From: Polytrichum commune
Taxonomy: Eukaryota > Streptophyta > Polytrichopsida > Polytrichales > Polytrichaceae
Assembly: GCA_950295325.1 (NCBI GenBank)
Contig: OX485804.1
Coordinates: forward strand, 58,344,001-58,408,000
Length of the DNA: 64,000 bases
Direction: 5' to 3'
Part shown: positions 54,431 through 64,000 of the stretch, in pieces
Numbering within the stretch: position 1 is the first letter of the stretch
How the letters are laid out: each line of letters begins with the position of its first letter
Program-made: the position numbers and the translations under genes
The notes under the pieces: generated by a model
Seen by the model: the letters and a program-made list of their open reading frames with translations, nothing else
Databases searched by the model: none
What the model was told of the DNA's origin: nothing

Positions 54431-57400
54431 GGCCTAAGTAGCTTGAGCACATATTTACCTATGAGCATAGGTTCAAGAGTGAAGTGGTTCTCATTCACGC
54501 CAACCTTTTGGTGATGTCTTCTCTCTATGTTAGGTTATGATCAAGCTCAATAGTTTGAGCTCTTGATAAAAGCTTGTCAAATTCAAGTAAGTATCGAACT
54601 CCCAAAAGTTGCTAAGCTTGCAACTCAAGCTTTAAAGTGAAGGGAGCCTCGTGATTGTTTATAGGCACAAGCATGGTCAAGTACACAACTCCACTACCCT
54701 ACATAGGTGTAAGTGAAAGTGATTCGGAACTATGTACTAACTTTGAATTTTGTGATCTTCAAAGCCAAGCATATTATGTTGACAATTTTTTTAGGAAAAG
54801 TCTACATATTTTAGAAGATGGTGTAGGTAGGGTGCAAGTAGATATATTAAACATGAAATTGTTTAGAAATTGTTTAAAACATGATAGAATTACATTAAAT
54901 TTATTTGTTTTCTATAAATGTTTGTAATGGTACCCTCAAGTTTATAATGAATTCAAGGAACATAGAGAAAACAAAAATCCAACTACAAAATATCGAAAGT
55001 TATGAAATCTACGTCCAAAACCAAATGTAGTTATTACCTTTTGAGTAGTGTTGTTAATGATAAGTTTTGAAGATCTCATTTTGATATTTTGTATTTGAGT
55101 ACCTAACACAACAATAGAGGGCATCATGAACAAATCATAGTTTAAACAATACTTTGCTATTATTTTAGGCATTTGACCCAAAAACGTTATGGTTTTAGTA
55201 TATTGGAACATTGTTTCCATATAGTTGACAACGCTTGCTCCCTACACTATGTCATTGTTTACGGCCCTACTTTGTTCACATATGAACTTTTGTCTATCTA
55301 TGAGAAAGGTAAAGCATCCCTAAATCACGCCAACACGAGTGGTTCGTGTCATTGTCTTTGTTGTCTTCTCTATCTACTATGTCTCGTTTCTTAAGTCCAA
55401 TGGTTTCAAGAAATAGGATTTGGGAGGAGCATGGTCCTCCACAAAATGGCTTTAGGTACACTACGTCCCCATGCTTAAGTTTCAATATCTTTCAGGGCAA
55501 AAACCTTAAAAAAAAACTTTATGAGATTGGATTTTACATAATCTAGAGTACTATGATTCAAATGGCAAGATTTGTAGCTTAAATGGTCACCAAAAAGGCA
55601 TTAAGTGTTACAATAAGACTAATCTATGTTCTTATAACATGGAAAATATTCTAGGTTCAACTGTGAGCACAATTGTGAGGGCCTGTGTGAGCACCTAGAT
55701 AGAGAAAATAACAAAAACTTTGCTTGGATCTCCTACAAGTTATGCATCTCAACTTTGATTATGAAACTCGACATGAACATTTGCATGAATCATGATTGCC
55801 AGTGCTAGATGAAACAATCCCAATTGGTGTCACAATCTAAATTGTTTGTAGACTTGGGAATGCCCACAATAGGGCCACATAAATTAGGATATGTTGAATG
55901 GTTCTAGGTGCATAAGTAATGTACTATCGCAGTTACAATGCATAGGTGTTGTCACATTCCTCTATTTTCACAATTATAAACATTGAATACTACACATGAA
56001 TCAATAGATTATGATCTTCCAACTTTGTATACACAAAGGCTTTACAACCTAACCATACGATTGTCATTGTCTTATGAGCTTGAACCCCCTGACCATAGGA
56101 GAGAAACAAAATCTCTTCTCTCCTTCCCCAAGCTCCCTTTTATACCAAAGGCATTACTTTTACCTTCTATTTCTCATATAGTAAAAGTTTATTTATTCAT
56201 AGCTCTATCTTTGGTTCTAATATGAATCTTTTGGCTCAATCACAATTCACTAGTTGGCATTGTCTGATTCCAACTTGATACATTCATTTATTCTTCTAGC
56301 TGGAATTGCCTAATTCCATCAAGATTCAATTATTCATTAAGAGTTAAATAATTCCAATGAATGATATCCATATCATGGGAGTTATAATTTTGATTCATAT
56401 CTTCTAGTTGAAGATGTCTAACTCTCATGTACAATCCCTTCATGAGTTGTCTAGCCCTTGTGCAAATTATTCCTTTGGTTGTCTGACCCAATTCTTAATT
56501 TAAAGTTGTCCGTCTCCAAACCTCATCTACTCACATGCTAAGTACAACAAAGTATGGATAATCCTTTTTTCCTTGCATAATCAAACAAACATTAAATCTT
56601 TTAATCCAACTATATCACAAGTATTCAGCCAAACATTCATGGCACTCACTTAAGCAAAGTGAAATCTTGTATATTTAATGAATTTTACTAGAATCTACCT
56701 AAATAGCCTCAAAATTAATTATTGATACCCTAAAACTCTATAAACGTTCACAATTTCTACTTAGAAACATTAACATGACCCATCATTTATCGCAAGGCAC
56801 TCTCCAATGGGACACCGATGAACTCCTCCTCCCCTCCAATGCACTCTAAGTTGTAGGTGAAAACATGGGAAACCTCTTTTAGAACGAGTTGTTGTATTTC
56901 AAGATGATTTGACTCCCATTTGACCCCAAACTCGACAACAATGACCACATATTAGTCGAATGCTACACATACTTATACTATATTGAACACTCGATCCAAT
57001 GCAAGAAATGTAAAATTGTACACTAAGAAAACAATGACCAAATGTATAAAACATAGAAAGAAAACTGACACCAACATATACTTATGCATTTTATTTAGTT
57101 AGAGTACTTGTCCTCGCTCAAAACATATGCACTACACCCATCACTTTGATCAACTTAATGAACTTCTTTATAACTAATATTGTACACTATGACATACTAT
57201 ACACAAACATATGTGATCAATGGTATCTATTTGTGGAACTTAGTTCAAAATGTATGCTATTGGAGGCATAGTAAAAATTGACCCCTCTCAAGTTTGTTGT
57301 TGATTCACTTACCTTCTAGACTGTAGCTCTATAGCAGCTTGGGCACCTTTATGCTTAATAATTAATTAAAGTATGAAAGTAAGTTAGGTAGCCCAACAAA

Positions 57401-57800
57401 TAATATTCTAAAATTGGGCAGATTCATGAAGTAATTTAAAATAAATTAGACATTCATTCCCGTTTGCTTGTCTCATTCTTGTTTTTTTATGGTAGTGTGT
57501 TAGCATGACTTGTGGGGCAAATTCATGCATGTATTGTTTTTAGACCATGAGTGAGATTGATGCCGCGTGAAGACATTGTTGAAGTCATTTGATGCTACTT
57601 TGTTGGATTTCAATGAATGTCCCATGCATTATTGTGGTTTTAGGCACTCTTTGAATATTATTTCTTATTTTTGGACACTCATTAAAATCATTTTCCCAAA
57701 TGAATTATTTTCTGCCCAAGCTGCTAGAGAACTACGGTAACCCATCTGTATTCGACCCCATTTCATGTATCATTCTTACTACAAATGTAAAGTTAACCAT
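54431..57800. other. AT-rich unassigned stretch, several short ORFs
   Basis: No repeat partner was found elsewhere in the window. ORFs of 63-92 codons (54655-54927 plus, 54942-55220 minus, 55173-55394 plus, 55983-56225 plus) show no recognised motif and partly overlap on opposite strands. I cannot exclude exons of an AT-rich gene here. Confidence 0.35.
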
Positions 57801-58599
57801 CATCCTCAATGATGTTTCTATGCGTTTTCATCCTCTCCCATGGTAGTAGGTGTCACAATGCTTTGCTCCTTCGTTCGTTGACTAGGATGTGTCGGGAAAA
57901 ATGGAAGAAGAGTAAAGTTACCTAGCATTGATGATGTGGACCGAGGTCCGTTGGCCAACCTTGGTTCAAGTGCCAAAGCTCCAAAGACCGAGGACGGGTG
58001 CCATTGCCTACTTTGTGAGATGGAGATGGAGATACTTATTGTTAGAGGGTGGGTCGGGTGCCACGAGACCATGGAGAGTTTGAATTTGAGACCCCCTATG
58101 GTGAAGTTCCAAGTAACCCCCCCCCTAAAATAAAATAAAGGGTGTTGTTCGGTTACTTTTCTTGATCAAACACCTATATTTCACCCGCGTGGTATCATTG
58201 GGTGAGGATCAAAGAACAAATGCCTCAAAGACACGTGGTAAGAAGACGAGACTGGACTATGATTCTGTTTTCATATCTTACATACTAAAGCAATCGTCCC
58301 AATCAATGCGTGTTACTGACCGGACTTACCCGCACTGCAATAACACCTTACTCAAGAATTCAATTTTTACTAGCAAAAGTTCAATAGGTTGTTTGGACAC
58401 CATAGAACATCAACGACTTTGCTTGGTAGAAATATTACATAATTAAAGCATTGCATAAGTCTAAACATTGACACACGCTGATTGGGATATCAATGTACTC
58501 CACACTCAATAATGAACTCAATTGGGAGGACTACTGTATTCAATTAATGAGTCAACAATCATGTAATCTCAATAGTTGGCTTGGGCATAAGGTTGAGTC
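57801..58599. other. Intergenic, old dispersed repeat similarity
   Basis: The stretch 58195-58560 (GTGAGGATCAAAGAACAAA, TTGTTTGGACA, CTCAATAATGAACTCAATTGG) resembles 15700-16080, an old dispersed repeat. A C run lies at 58118-58126. No genes were seen. Confidence 0.4.
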
Positions 58600-59180
58600 G
58601 AACCATTTATTCCCGATCAGGACCCTGTCGAGAATCTATAGGGTGCCATAATTTTGATAAGGTTGGGACTAATTTCAATTCTTTTTCTTTTTCTTTTCAT
58701 GAGTGGTTAAAATATGGTTTAACATTGCATGGTTTTTAAGGGTTAGTTTTCATGTTGGCTACTTGTCCACCATATTCTAGTGGAAATGTAGATGCCACCA
58801 AATGGAATCTAACTTTCCACTAGAATTTGGTGCGTGAAGTGGCCTATATGGAAACTAACCCTAAGTCTGCCAACTATGGTTATGATACCACCATGGAATT
58901 GATAGTGACACGACAAATGTCCCCTGTTTTGAGTGCTAAAGTGAGGAAAAATTCATCTCAAAATGAGCAATTATGCAAACTCTAGGCATTGGTAATGTGT
59001 CCGGGCCAACTTTTGGCTTCAAAAATTCATAGTAATTTCAATGTAAGGGACAAAATTACCTACAAATCTGAAGTCCTCCTGATTACTATTTCCTTGCATA
59101 TAGAAAGTTTGCACCGCTTATGCTTCTCCAGATTTGGCATAGCAGTTCTTAAGTGATCGGTTATGGGCGCCTCTACTCTA
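58600..59180 (+). repeat. Dispersed repeat H, copy 3 (carries MITE D2)
   Basis: Matches 45826-46375 in reverse over its length, including the flanks left of the D element (GGTGCCATAATTT, GAGTGGTTAAAAT). The right part (58905-59180) also matches 2985-3262, ending GGTTATGGGCGCCTCTACTC. Confidence 0.75.
58740..58861. mobile_element. MITE family D, copy 2 (short form)
   Basis: GGGTTAGTTTTCATGTTGGC is mirrored by GCCTATATGGAAACTAACCC. It is flanked by TAA at 58737-58739 and 58862-58864, and is 122 bp long. An internal inverted pair (ATATTCTAGTGGAAA/TTTCCACTAGAATTT) makes nearly the whole element one hairpin. Confidence 0.85.
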
Positions 59181-62160
59181 AAGTGGGTGTCATTCGGTTT
59201 GTCGTCTTCAACGAGATACCTAACCTATGTTGGAGTGGTGTGTGATTGGGTGTGGATTGTAGAATGGACACCAAAAAGCCCATGTTTTTAAAAGAGATTA
59301 GACTATACGTTCATGATGTGTTAACCATTTGGAATTCAATAGCCGACATAATTGTCGGGAGCTGTAGATTTAGATGATCTACAGCATGGGCATGGGAACA
59401 TGGGAACATGAGAACATAGCCGAGCTCCAAGCAATCGGAAAGTAGAAACCAACCTGTGGATGGAACTTGGGAACTCGGGAACAATGGAGTTGTGAATGAC
59501 TGGACGGGCTTACAACTTTTGAGAAGCAACCCACTCATAGTCTAATGGTATAAGGTACGCGGCTTTATTATGGGCACTTCCAACTTCATATACAATTTTG
59601 ACCGTTGGATGGAAAGCGATCTTAGTGGGTTAGTAATTGCAAATCACCCGGTTTGCCATTTCAAGTTTCAAAAAAAGGTTTCCTAAAGTTTTAAAAGTTT
59701 CATGCAACTTTTAAAATAAGCTTCAATATATGACAAGTTAACGAACTCTTAATAAAGATAGTTCTCAAAGAAGGATCAAAATCATAGACTTTATGGACAA
59801 CTCTACTAGAGTTGTCTGTACATGAAAGCGAATGAAACTATGGGTTTAGTCCCAACCCATGAGTTTATAAGAATTAACACAAATTCACCCAAGTTTTCTT
59901 AATGCTTAAATTATCGTCAACAAGGAGTGGTGTCATGCTATTAAAAACGGGCTTTCTCACTTGTCCTATTGGATGGGATGGGCCAAGCTAGCAGTACATA
60001 GGCCAATCTGGGATTTAGGACAACGTGTCCCATGCGCATACTTTTCTTCTAGATCCTAAAACTATCTCAAAGTTTGAAAGGTGGAAAGAGGTGGTTCCAA
60101 AATTTGCACCCAACTTTCAAAATAGGCTCCGAAACACGATGAGCTAGCGAGCTCTTAATAGAAAGTTTTGTCAAAGAAGGATCAAACCCACAATTCCATC
60201 CCTCTTTGAGAGACTTTACAAATGACTCTAATGTTTCGTACATTTTAAGCACATCGTCCAAAATTCATCACTTGCTTCCATATAAAGTCGATGTCTCCTC
60301 TCTCCTTTAAACCTCATAGCAACACCTGTTTTGGTGACCATTCTTAACTAAAAACAACTTGCCATATATTGTTCTCCCTCTTTAATAGGCCACATTTGGT
60401 TGTGCAAGAAAGTGTCACATTATCCAAATGTCATATTCTAGATAATATCATATTTTGGCCTCAAATGTTGTATTATCGAGGTTCTTTGAGGAAATTGCCT
60501 ATTTCAATGTAAAATGTCATTTTGTATACACAATTAAGATAAACAAGTATGGTATAACATCCTAATTGAAGAAATATGCTAACAACATCACACAATATGG
60601 AGGTAAACAAAAATATAGTCCCATGGTGATGTCTTCACCATATCACACACTACGAGAGTGAGAATCTATTGTCTTGTGACGATGTTGGAAATTGATATCT
60701 TATTCAGTTTATTCATAAAAAGATTGCGTGTTCATCACATCTACAACTAGAAACTCCAAAGATTGCTTCATTGCAAAATTTGATAGTAATCGGGCATACT
60801 CATGGGCTTGAGGAAGCATGACTATTGGTGTTGGTTGGTCATCCACATCAATCCCCTCCATTGACTCTTCGTTCAAATCTAAACACAAATGGACTTCTCT
60901 ATCCCCATGCCAAATCCACCACCTCAACTGTGTGGTACTTTACATCAACAATTTCCTCCCCTGTCAACTGCACATATTCTTCAATAGGCATTTCCTCACT
61001 TATAATATTCAAAGATGAAATGAAACATGGTAGTTCATTTGTTGTTTTTTTCATTATCAAGTTTTTCATGTTCATTAGCCAAGGCAAAATTGACACTATA
61101 GTTTAAAGGTAAAATCGTGGACGTCTTCTAGTTGTTTTGTATGATTTTGGGGTTCATCTCTCTCCACGCTTGAGAATTCCGCATAATAGCATGCCTTACA
61201 TTAGGCATTGTTTTCCTCAAGTCTTGGTGAGTAGTAGAGAATCAAATTGAAAGAGAACCCTTCCAAAGACTTTTTCTTATACCAAACTTTGAACGAAGCA
61301 ATGATGTCATGATCCAAGAGTTATACCAAATGCATAATATTAGGTGGTAAGAAAACAATAGTAGTATTACTCAATTACAATGCTCACTGCATCCTGGATC
61401 CAAAGACTGATCTCAACAACTACAATCCCTAAACTTTTCAACTCCACCCAAACCCAAAAGTGCAAAAGATTTGTCTCATCTAGAACCGGGGTTTAAAACA
61501 ACTACCTTGAGTTAAGTTAAGCTAACCCATCGATGAATTCATTATGTACTGGGAACAACTCCACGATCCCAAGGCAAATCCCAATGCCAGTCCCACCACT
61601 TATGCACATTATTTACCTTCATTATATGACAAATCGGGCCTAAAAATGTCGTATTACGAGTGTCGAAGTCATAGTATCAAGGTAAATCATCACTAGAAAG
61701 TTTGGTTGATGGAGAATGCATTTGTATACGGTAATCAAGTTTAGACTATACACCTTGTTTGTAAGTGTTCAACTAAGATGATCAGCCACATAAGGCCCAC
61801 ATCTCTAACGAAAGGGGGTAACCGCATACGAGTACTAATAGTTACACATGGAAATCCCACATAGAAATTTTGAAGTAGCATGGAGTTTGGAGGCTACTTT
61901 TTTACATCGATTTGACACCGGAAATAGTTACAAAGGCCTTGAATCAATCAAGATAGTCAAAGTCATTTGAGACTCCATTGCAAACACATAGAGGGGTCAA
62001 GTTTTAATGTTGGAAGGAGGAGAGGTACGCTTGTATGTGGAAATTCCCTTTGAACCAAAGCATGCGCAACATATTTCATTCAATGAGAAATCAACACACA
62101 TATGATGCTCCTCAATGAAAATGGAATCGTCCATTTTGCTACTGACAAGGGAAAATTGTT
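59181..62160. other. Intergenic, repeat M copy 2 and unassigned DNA
   Basis: 59215-59370 is the second copy of repeat M. 59840-59990 is similar to 45100-45350. Right-end-like pieces of MITE L (TTGGAAGGAGGAGAGGTACG near 62010) precede L2. A tRNA box-A-like phrase at 59538-59570 is discussed under rejected items. No genes are supported. Confidence 0.4.
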
Positions 62161-62164
62161 GCAT

Positions 62165-62380
62165 ATGAACATACCTCTCATCCATACAACACAAAAACTC
62201 GAACCCTTACAAGTTTGTGGATGATGCAGTTCAATTGCATAGAACTACACTAAATCGGGGTCTTTACAACTAATTTATGGCGTCAAATCAACTAAGAAGA
62301 CTAACATCCAGGCTGGAGACTAATTTTAAGACGAGGAGGTTGGATGAATGAAAAATATGCTCATATGCGATAATTCATCC
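62165..62380. mobile_element. MITE family L, copy 2
   Basis: The left end ATGAACATACCTCTCATCCA and the right end GGTTGGATGAATGAAAAATA are imperfect inverted repeats. The interior (TCGGGGTCTTTACAACTAA against TCGGGGCCTCTAATCCTAC) aligns with L1 at 11345-11545. Confidence 0.65.
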
Positions 62381-62439
62381 CTCTCGCCCTTTTCCCCTCT
62401 TTGTTTCGAATTTTTGTTTTAATTTTTTAAAAGTTTATT

Positions 62440-63340
62440 TATCCGGCCTTTCCCTTGAGGCTTTACGACAAGGGATGCATAAAGGGGTATGGGAACGTAG
62501 GTTACTTTGGGAACGTGGAGCGACCACAACGGTCGCCCGAGCGAGGTGTCGGTGGTCGCCGACCAGGGGACCGCGCCGCCTCGTACAGCGGCGCTGTCGG
62601 AGCGACGGCGGCGTCCGTCCGCCGTCCGTCGCGACCCGGCAGGCTGGCAAGCGCGGGGCGGGCCAGTTGGCCCGGCCCGGCCCGGCCCGCCTTGGGCGGG
62701 GTATCGTCCGTCCGGCCCTCGTGGGCAGCCAGCCGCAACCATCCCCTCCCCTCCTTGGGCCCCGTCGTCGTCCCCCTCGGTCGTCGGGCTCTCTCGTCGT
62801 CCTTTCGTTCGTTCGTCGTGCCCAGGTGCTTGCTTGCTTGCTAGCTGGCTGGCTGGCTATGGTGGTGGGGTTGGGCTTTTGCAACCAAACCCTCGCCTCG
62901 CATCGCACGCTCTCGACGCCCGAGCTCTCGCAACTGGACCTGTAGACGAGCACGGCACTCGCAGCGTCTGCAGTGGCACAAGATCTTCAAGCCAGAGAGA
63001 GTAGTAGCACGAAAGGCCGTGGAGTATAGCGTCAGAACCAGCTGACAAGAGGTTTCAAAGGAAGCAGCAAAGGTTTCCATTCCCATTTGTGGCGAGGAGA
63101 GCGGAGAACAAAAGAACGGTGGTCAATTGCGCCAACAGTAGTGTTGCCGTATTATTGGAGGTGGCGAGGACCGGAGCATCTAGGGTGGAGAAGATTTGTT
63201 TTAGAGAACCGGAGGGTTTTCGGAATCTCTGGATTACCAACCACAAGGCAAGGCGAGCCTGAGGAGCACTAGTGGCTATTCCTATTCCGGGAATTTTTAT
63301 ACAGGGAAGCACTTTTTTCCGGGAAGCTCTCGTCCTCACA
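62440..63340. promoter_or_regulatory. GC-rich, CpG-dense island; candidate gene 5' region
   Basis: From about 62500 the composition changes abruptly from AT-rich to strongly GC-rich, with dense CpG up to about 62830 and moderate GC beyond. It contains short direct repeats (CGGCCCGGCCCGGCCCG, CGTTCGTTCGTCGTG, GCTTGCTTGCTTGCTAG). Several long frames on both strands (up to 172 codons) arise from GC bias; they overlap each other and have low-complexity Arg/Ala/Pro composition, so none is called. A promoter and 5' leader of a gene reading right, or a piece of ribosomal spacer, would both fit; no conserved rRNA sequence is seen. Confidence 0.4.
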
Positions 63341-64000
63341 CTTCGTGCAACTCTGTGCGGACTGAGGCTGTCAGCGGAGCAACAGTGGAGAGGGGGGGGG
63401 GTTTGAAAAGTCTATCACGCCTCTAGATTCCACTTCTTGAAGTGTATTGGTGGCCCTAGCTTCTTCTTCTTCTTCTTCCTCTTGAGTACCTTCCTTCCTT
63501 GTGTGGTGGCGAATCTAGTTTATTCTGCTTCTCTAGCAACATCGAATCGAAGCGGACCTGCCTGCCTGCTTTGTGAAGAGCGTTGGTTGGTAATTACCAC
63601 TCCGGCCGTGCAGAAGGCGTCTTGTCTTAATTATTCGGCCTGTGTTGTATATCTGCTGCCCTAGGGGAGAGAGGCAGTAAATTTGTGGTGCCTCGTGGGG
63701 TTGAGCAACAGTAGCAGCCGGACCTATCATCGACCTTGAAATAAAAGCAGACAAGGGAAAAGAGCTCCTCTCTTTAATGCTGGAAGGTGGCAATGTTTGA
63801 ACCTCGAGAGCTACGGGCGCCTTGTGTCGCCTGTTCTTTCGTGCAATGGCGCCCCCCTGATGCAGCTGCAGCCACCTGTACCTTGTTGGTTCCTCGTTAA
63901 TGTGCTCCTCTGGGTCCCTTCCTACTATACGGAAGTATACTCTAGGCGCCATTTGTTGTCCTCTTCGAAGGTTTTTAGCAAGGACGACTCCTCAAGGGTT
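63341..64000. other. Possible transcribed leader or exon, unassigned
   Basis: GC content is intermediate. There is a TTC-rich run at 63461-63480, a G run at about 63393-63402 and a 139-codon minus-strand ORF (63533-63952) opposite plus-strand frames. No motif was recognised; the stretch may belong to a gene that continues past the window end. Confidence 0.3.

Noticed and set aside
59538-59600. tRNA-like phrase TAGTCTAATGG followed by GGTACGCGGC, resembling box A and the anticodon arm of a tRNA
   Set aside because: No box B (GGTTCGA-type) lies at the right distance downstream and no acceptor stem can be paired. It could be a decayed tRNA-derived SINE head, but the evidence is too thin.
62500-62830. 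Possible ribosomal RNA spacer, from GC richness and short repeats
   Set aside because: No conserved 18S, 5.8S or 25S sequence is present, so it cannot be supported.
62435-63004. Long overlapping ORFs (up to 172 codons) on both strands
   Set aside because: They arise from few stop codons in GC-rich DNA, overlap in several frames, and have low-complexity Arg/Ala/Pro composition with no motif.

Overview
This 64 kb window looks like intergenic DNA from a large, repeat-rich eukaryotic genome, most likely a green plant or streptophyte alga. The reasons are the AT-rich background with very short ORFs, a canonical Stowaway-type MITE (plant-type TIR beginning CTCCCTC), several PIF/Harbinger-like MITE families with 3-bp TTA/TAA target duplications, a LINE with a C-terminal RNase H, and abundant GA, CT, GAA and AT microsatellites. 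I cannot name the species. I found no intact protein-coding gene, no rRNA, no convincing tRNA and no CRISPR. Nearly all ORFs of 60-140 codons are chance frames or lie inside repeats.

Layout. 0-5.6 kb: a Harbinger-like MITE (A1), an inverted-repeat element (K), dispersed repeats I and H, a degenerate minisatellite, then a minus-strand pseudogene matching the DUF7869 family (4.8-5.6 kb). 5.6-10.6 kb: a decayed LINE (copy 1, plus strand), a TATA/CT-rich promoter-like spot, a roughly 30-bp minisatellite, and the 3' part of a second LINE (copy 3) abutting a truncated MITE A3. 11-23 kb: MITE-sized inverted-repeat elements L1, G and B2, the Stowaway element, a large inverted repeat, palindrome-ended elements E2 and E3, A2, and a pogo/Tigger-like element that keeps a CENP-B-type helix-turn-helix fragment. 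23.7-31 kb: a degenerate long tandem array, a TTAA-flanked element, MITE F1, and a 3 x 275 bp tandem repeat whose units carry poly-G runs. 35.8-38.4 kb: LINE copy 2, with RNase H, a Cys/His segment and a helical C-terminal tail recognisable. 40-59 kb: further E, D, C, F, B, I and H copies, several nested or abutting, including two cases in which a C-family MITE shares one 3-bp duplication with its neighbour MITE. 62.4-63.4 kb: an abrupt GC- and CpG-rich island, the best candidate for the 5' end of a real gene continuing to the right.

The elements do not form a pathway. They record layered transposition: older repeats (H, I, LINE) interrupted by younger MITEs. Empty sites and shared target duplications allow the insertions to be ordered.
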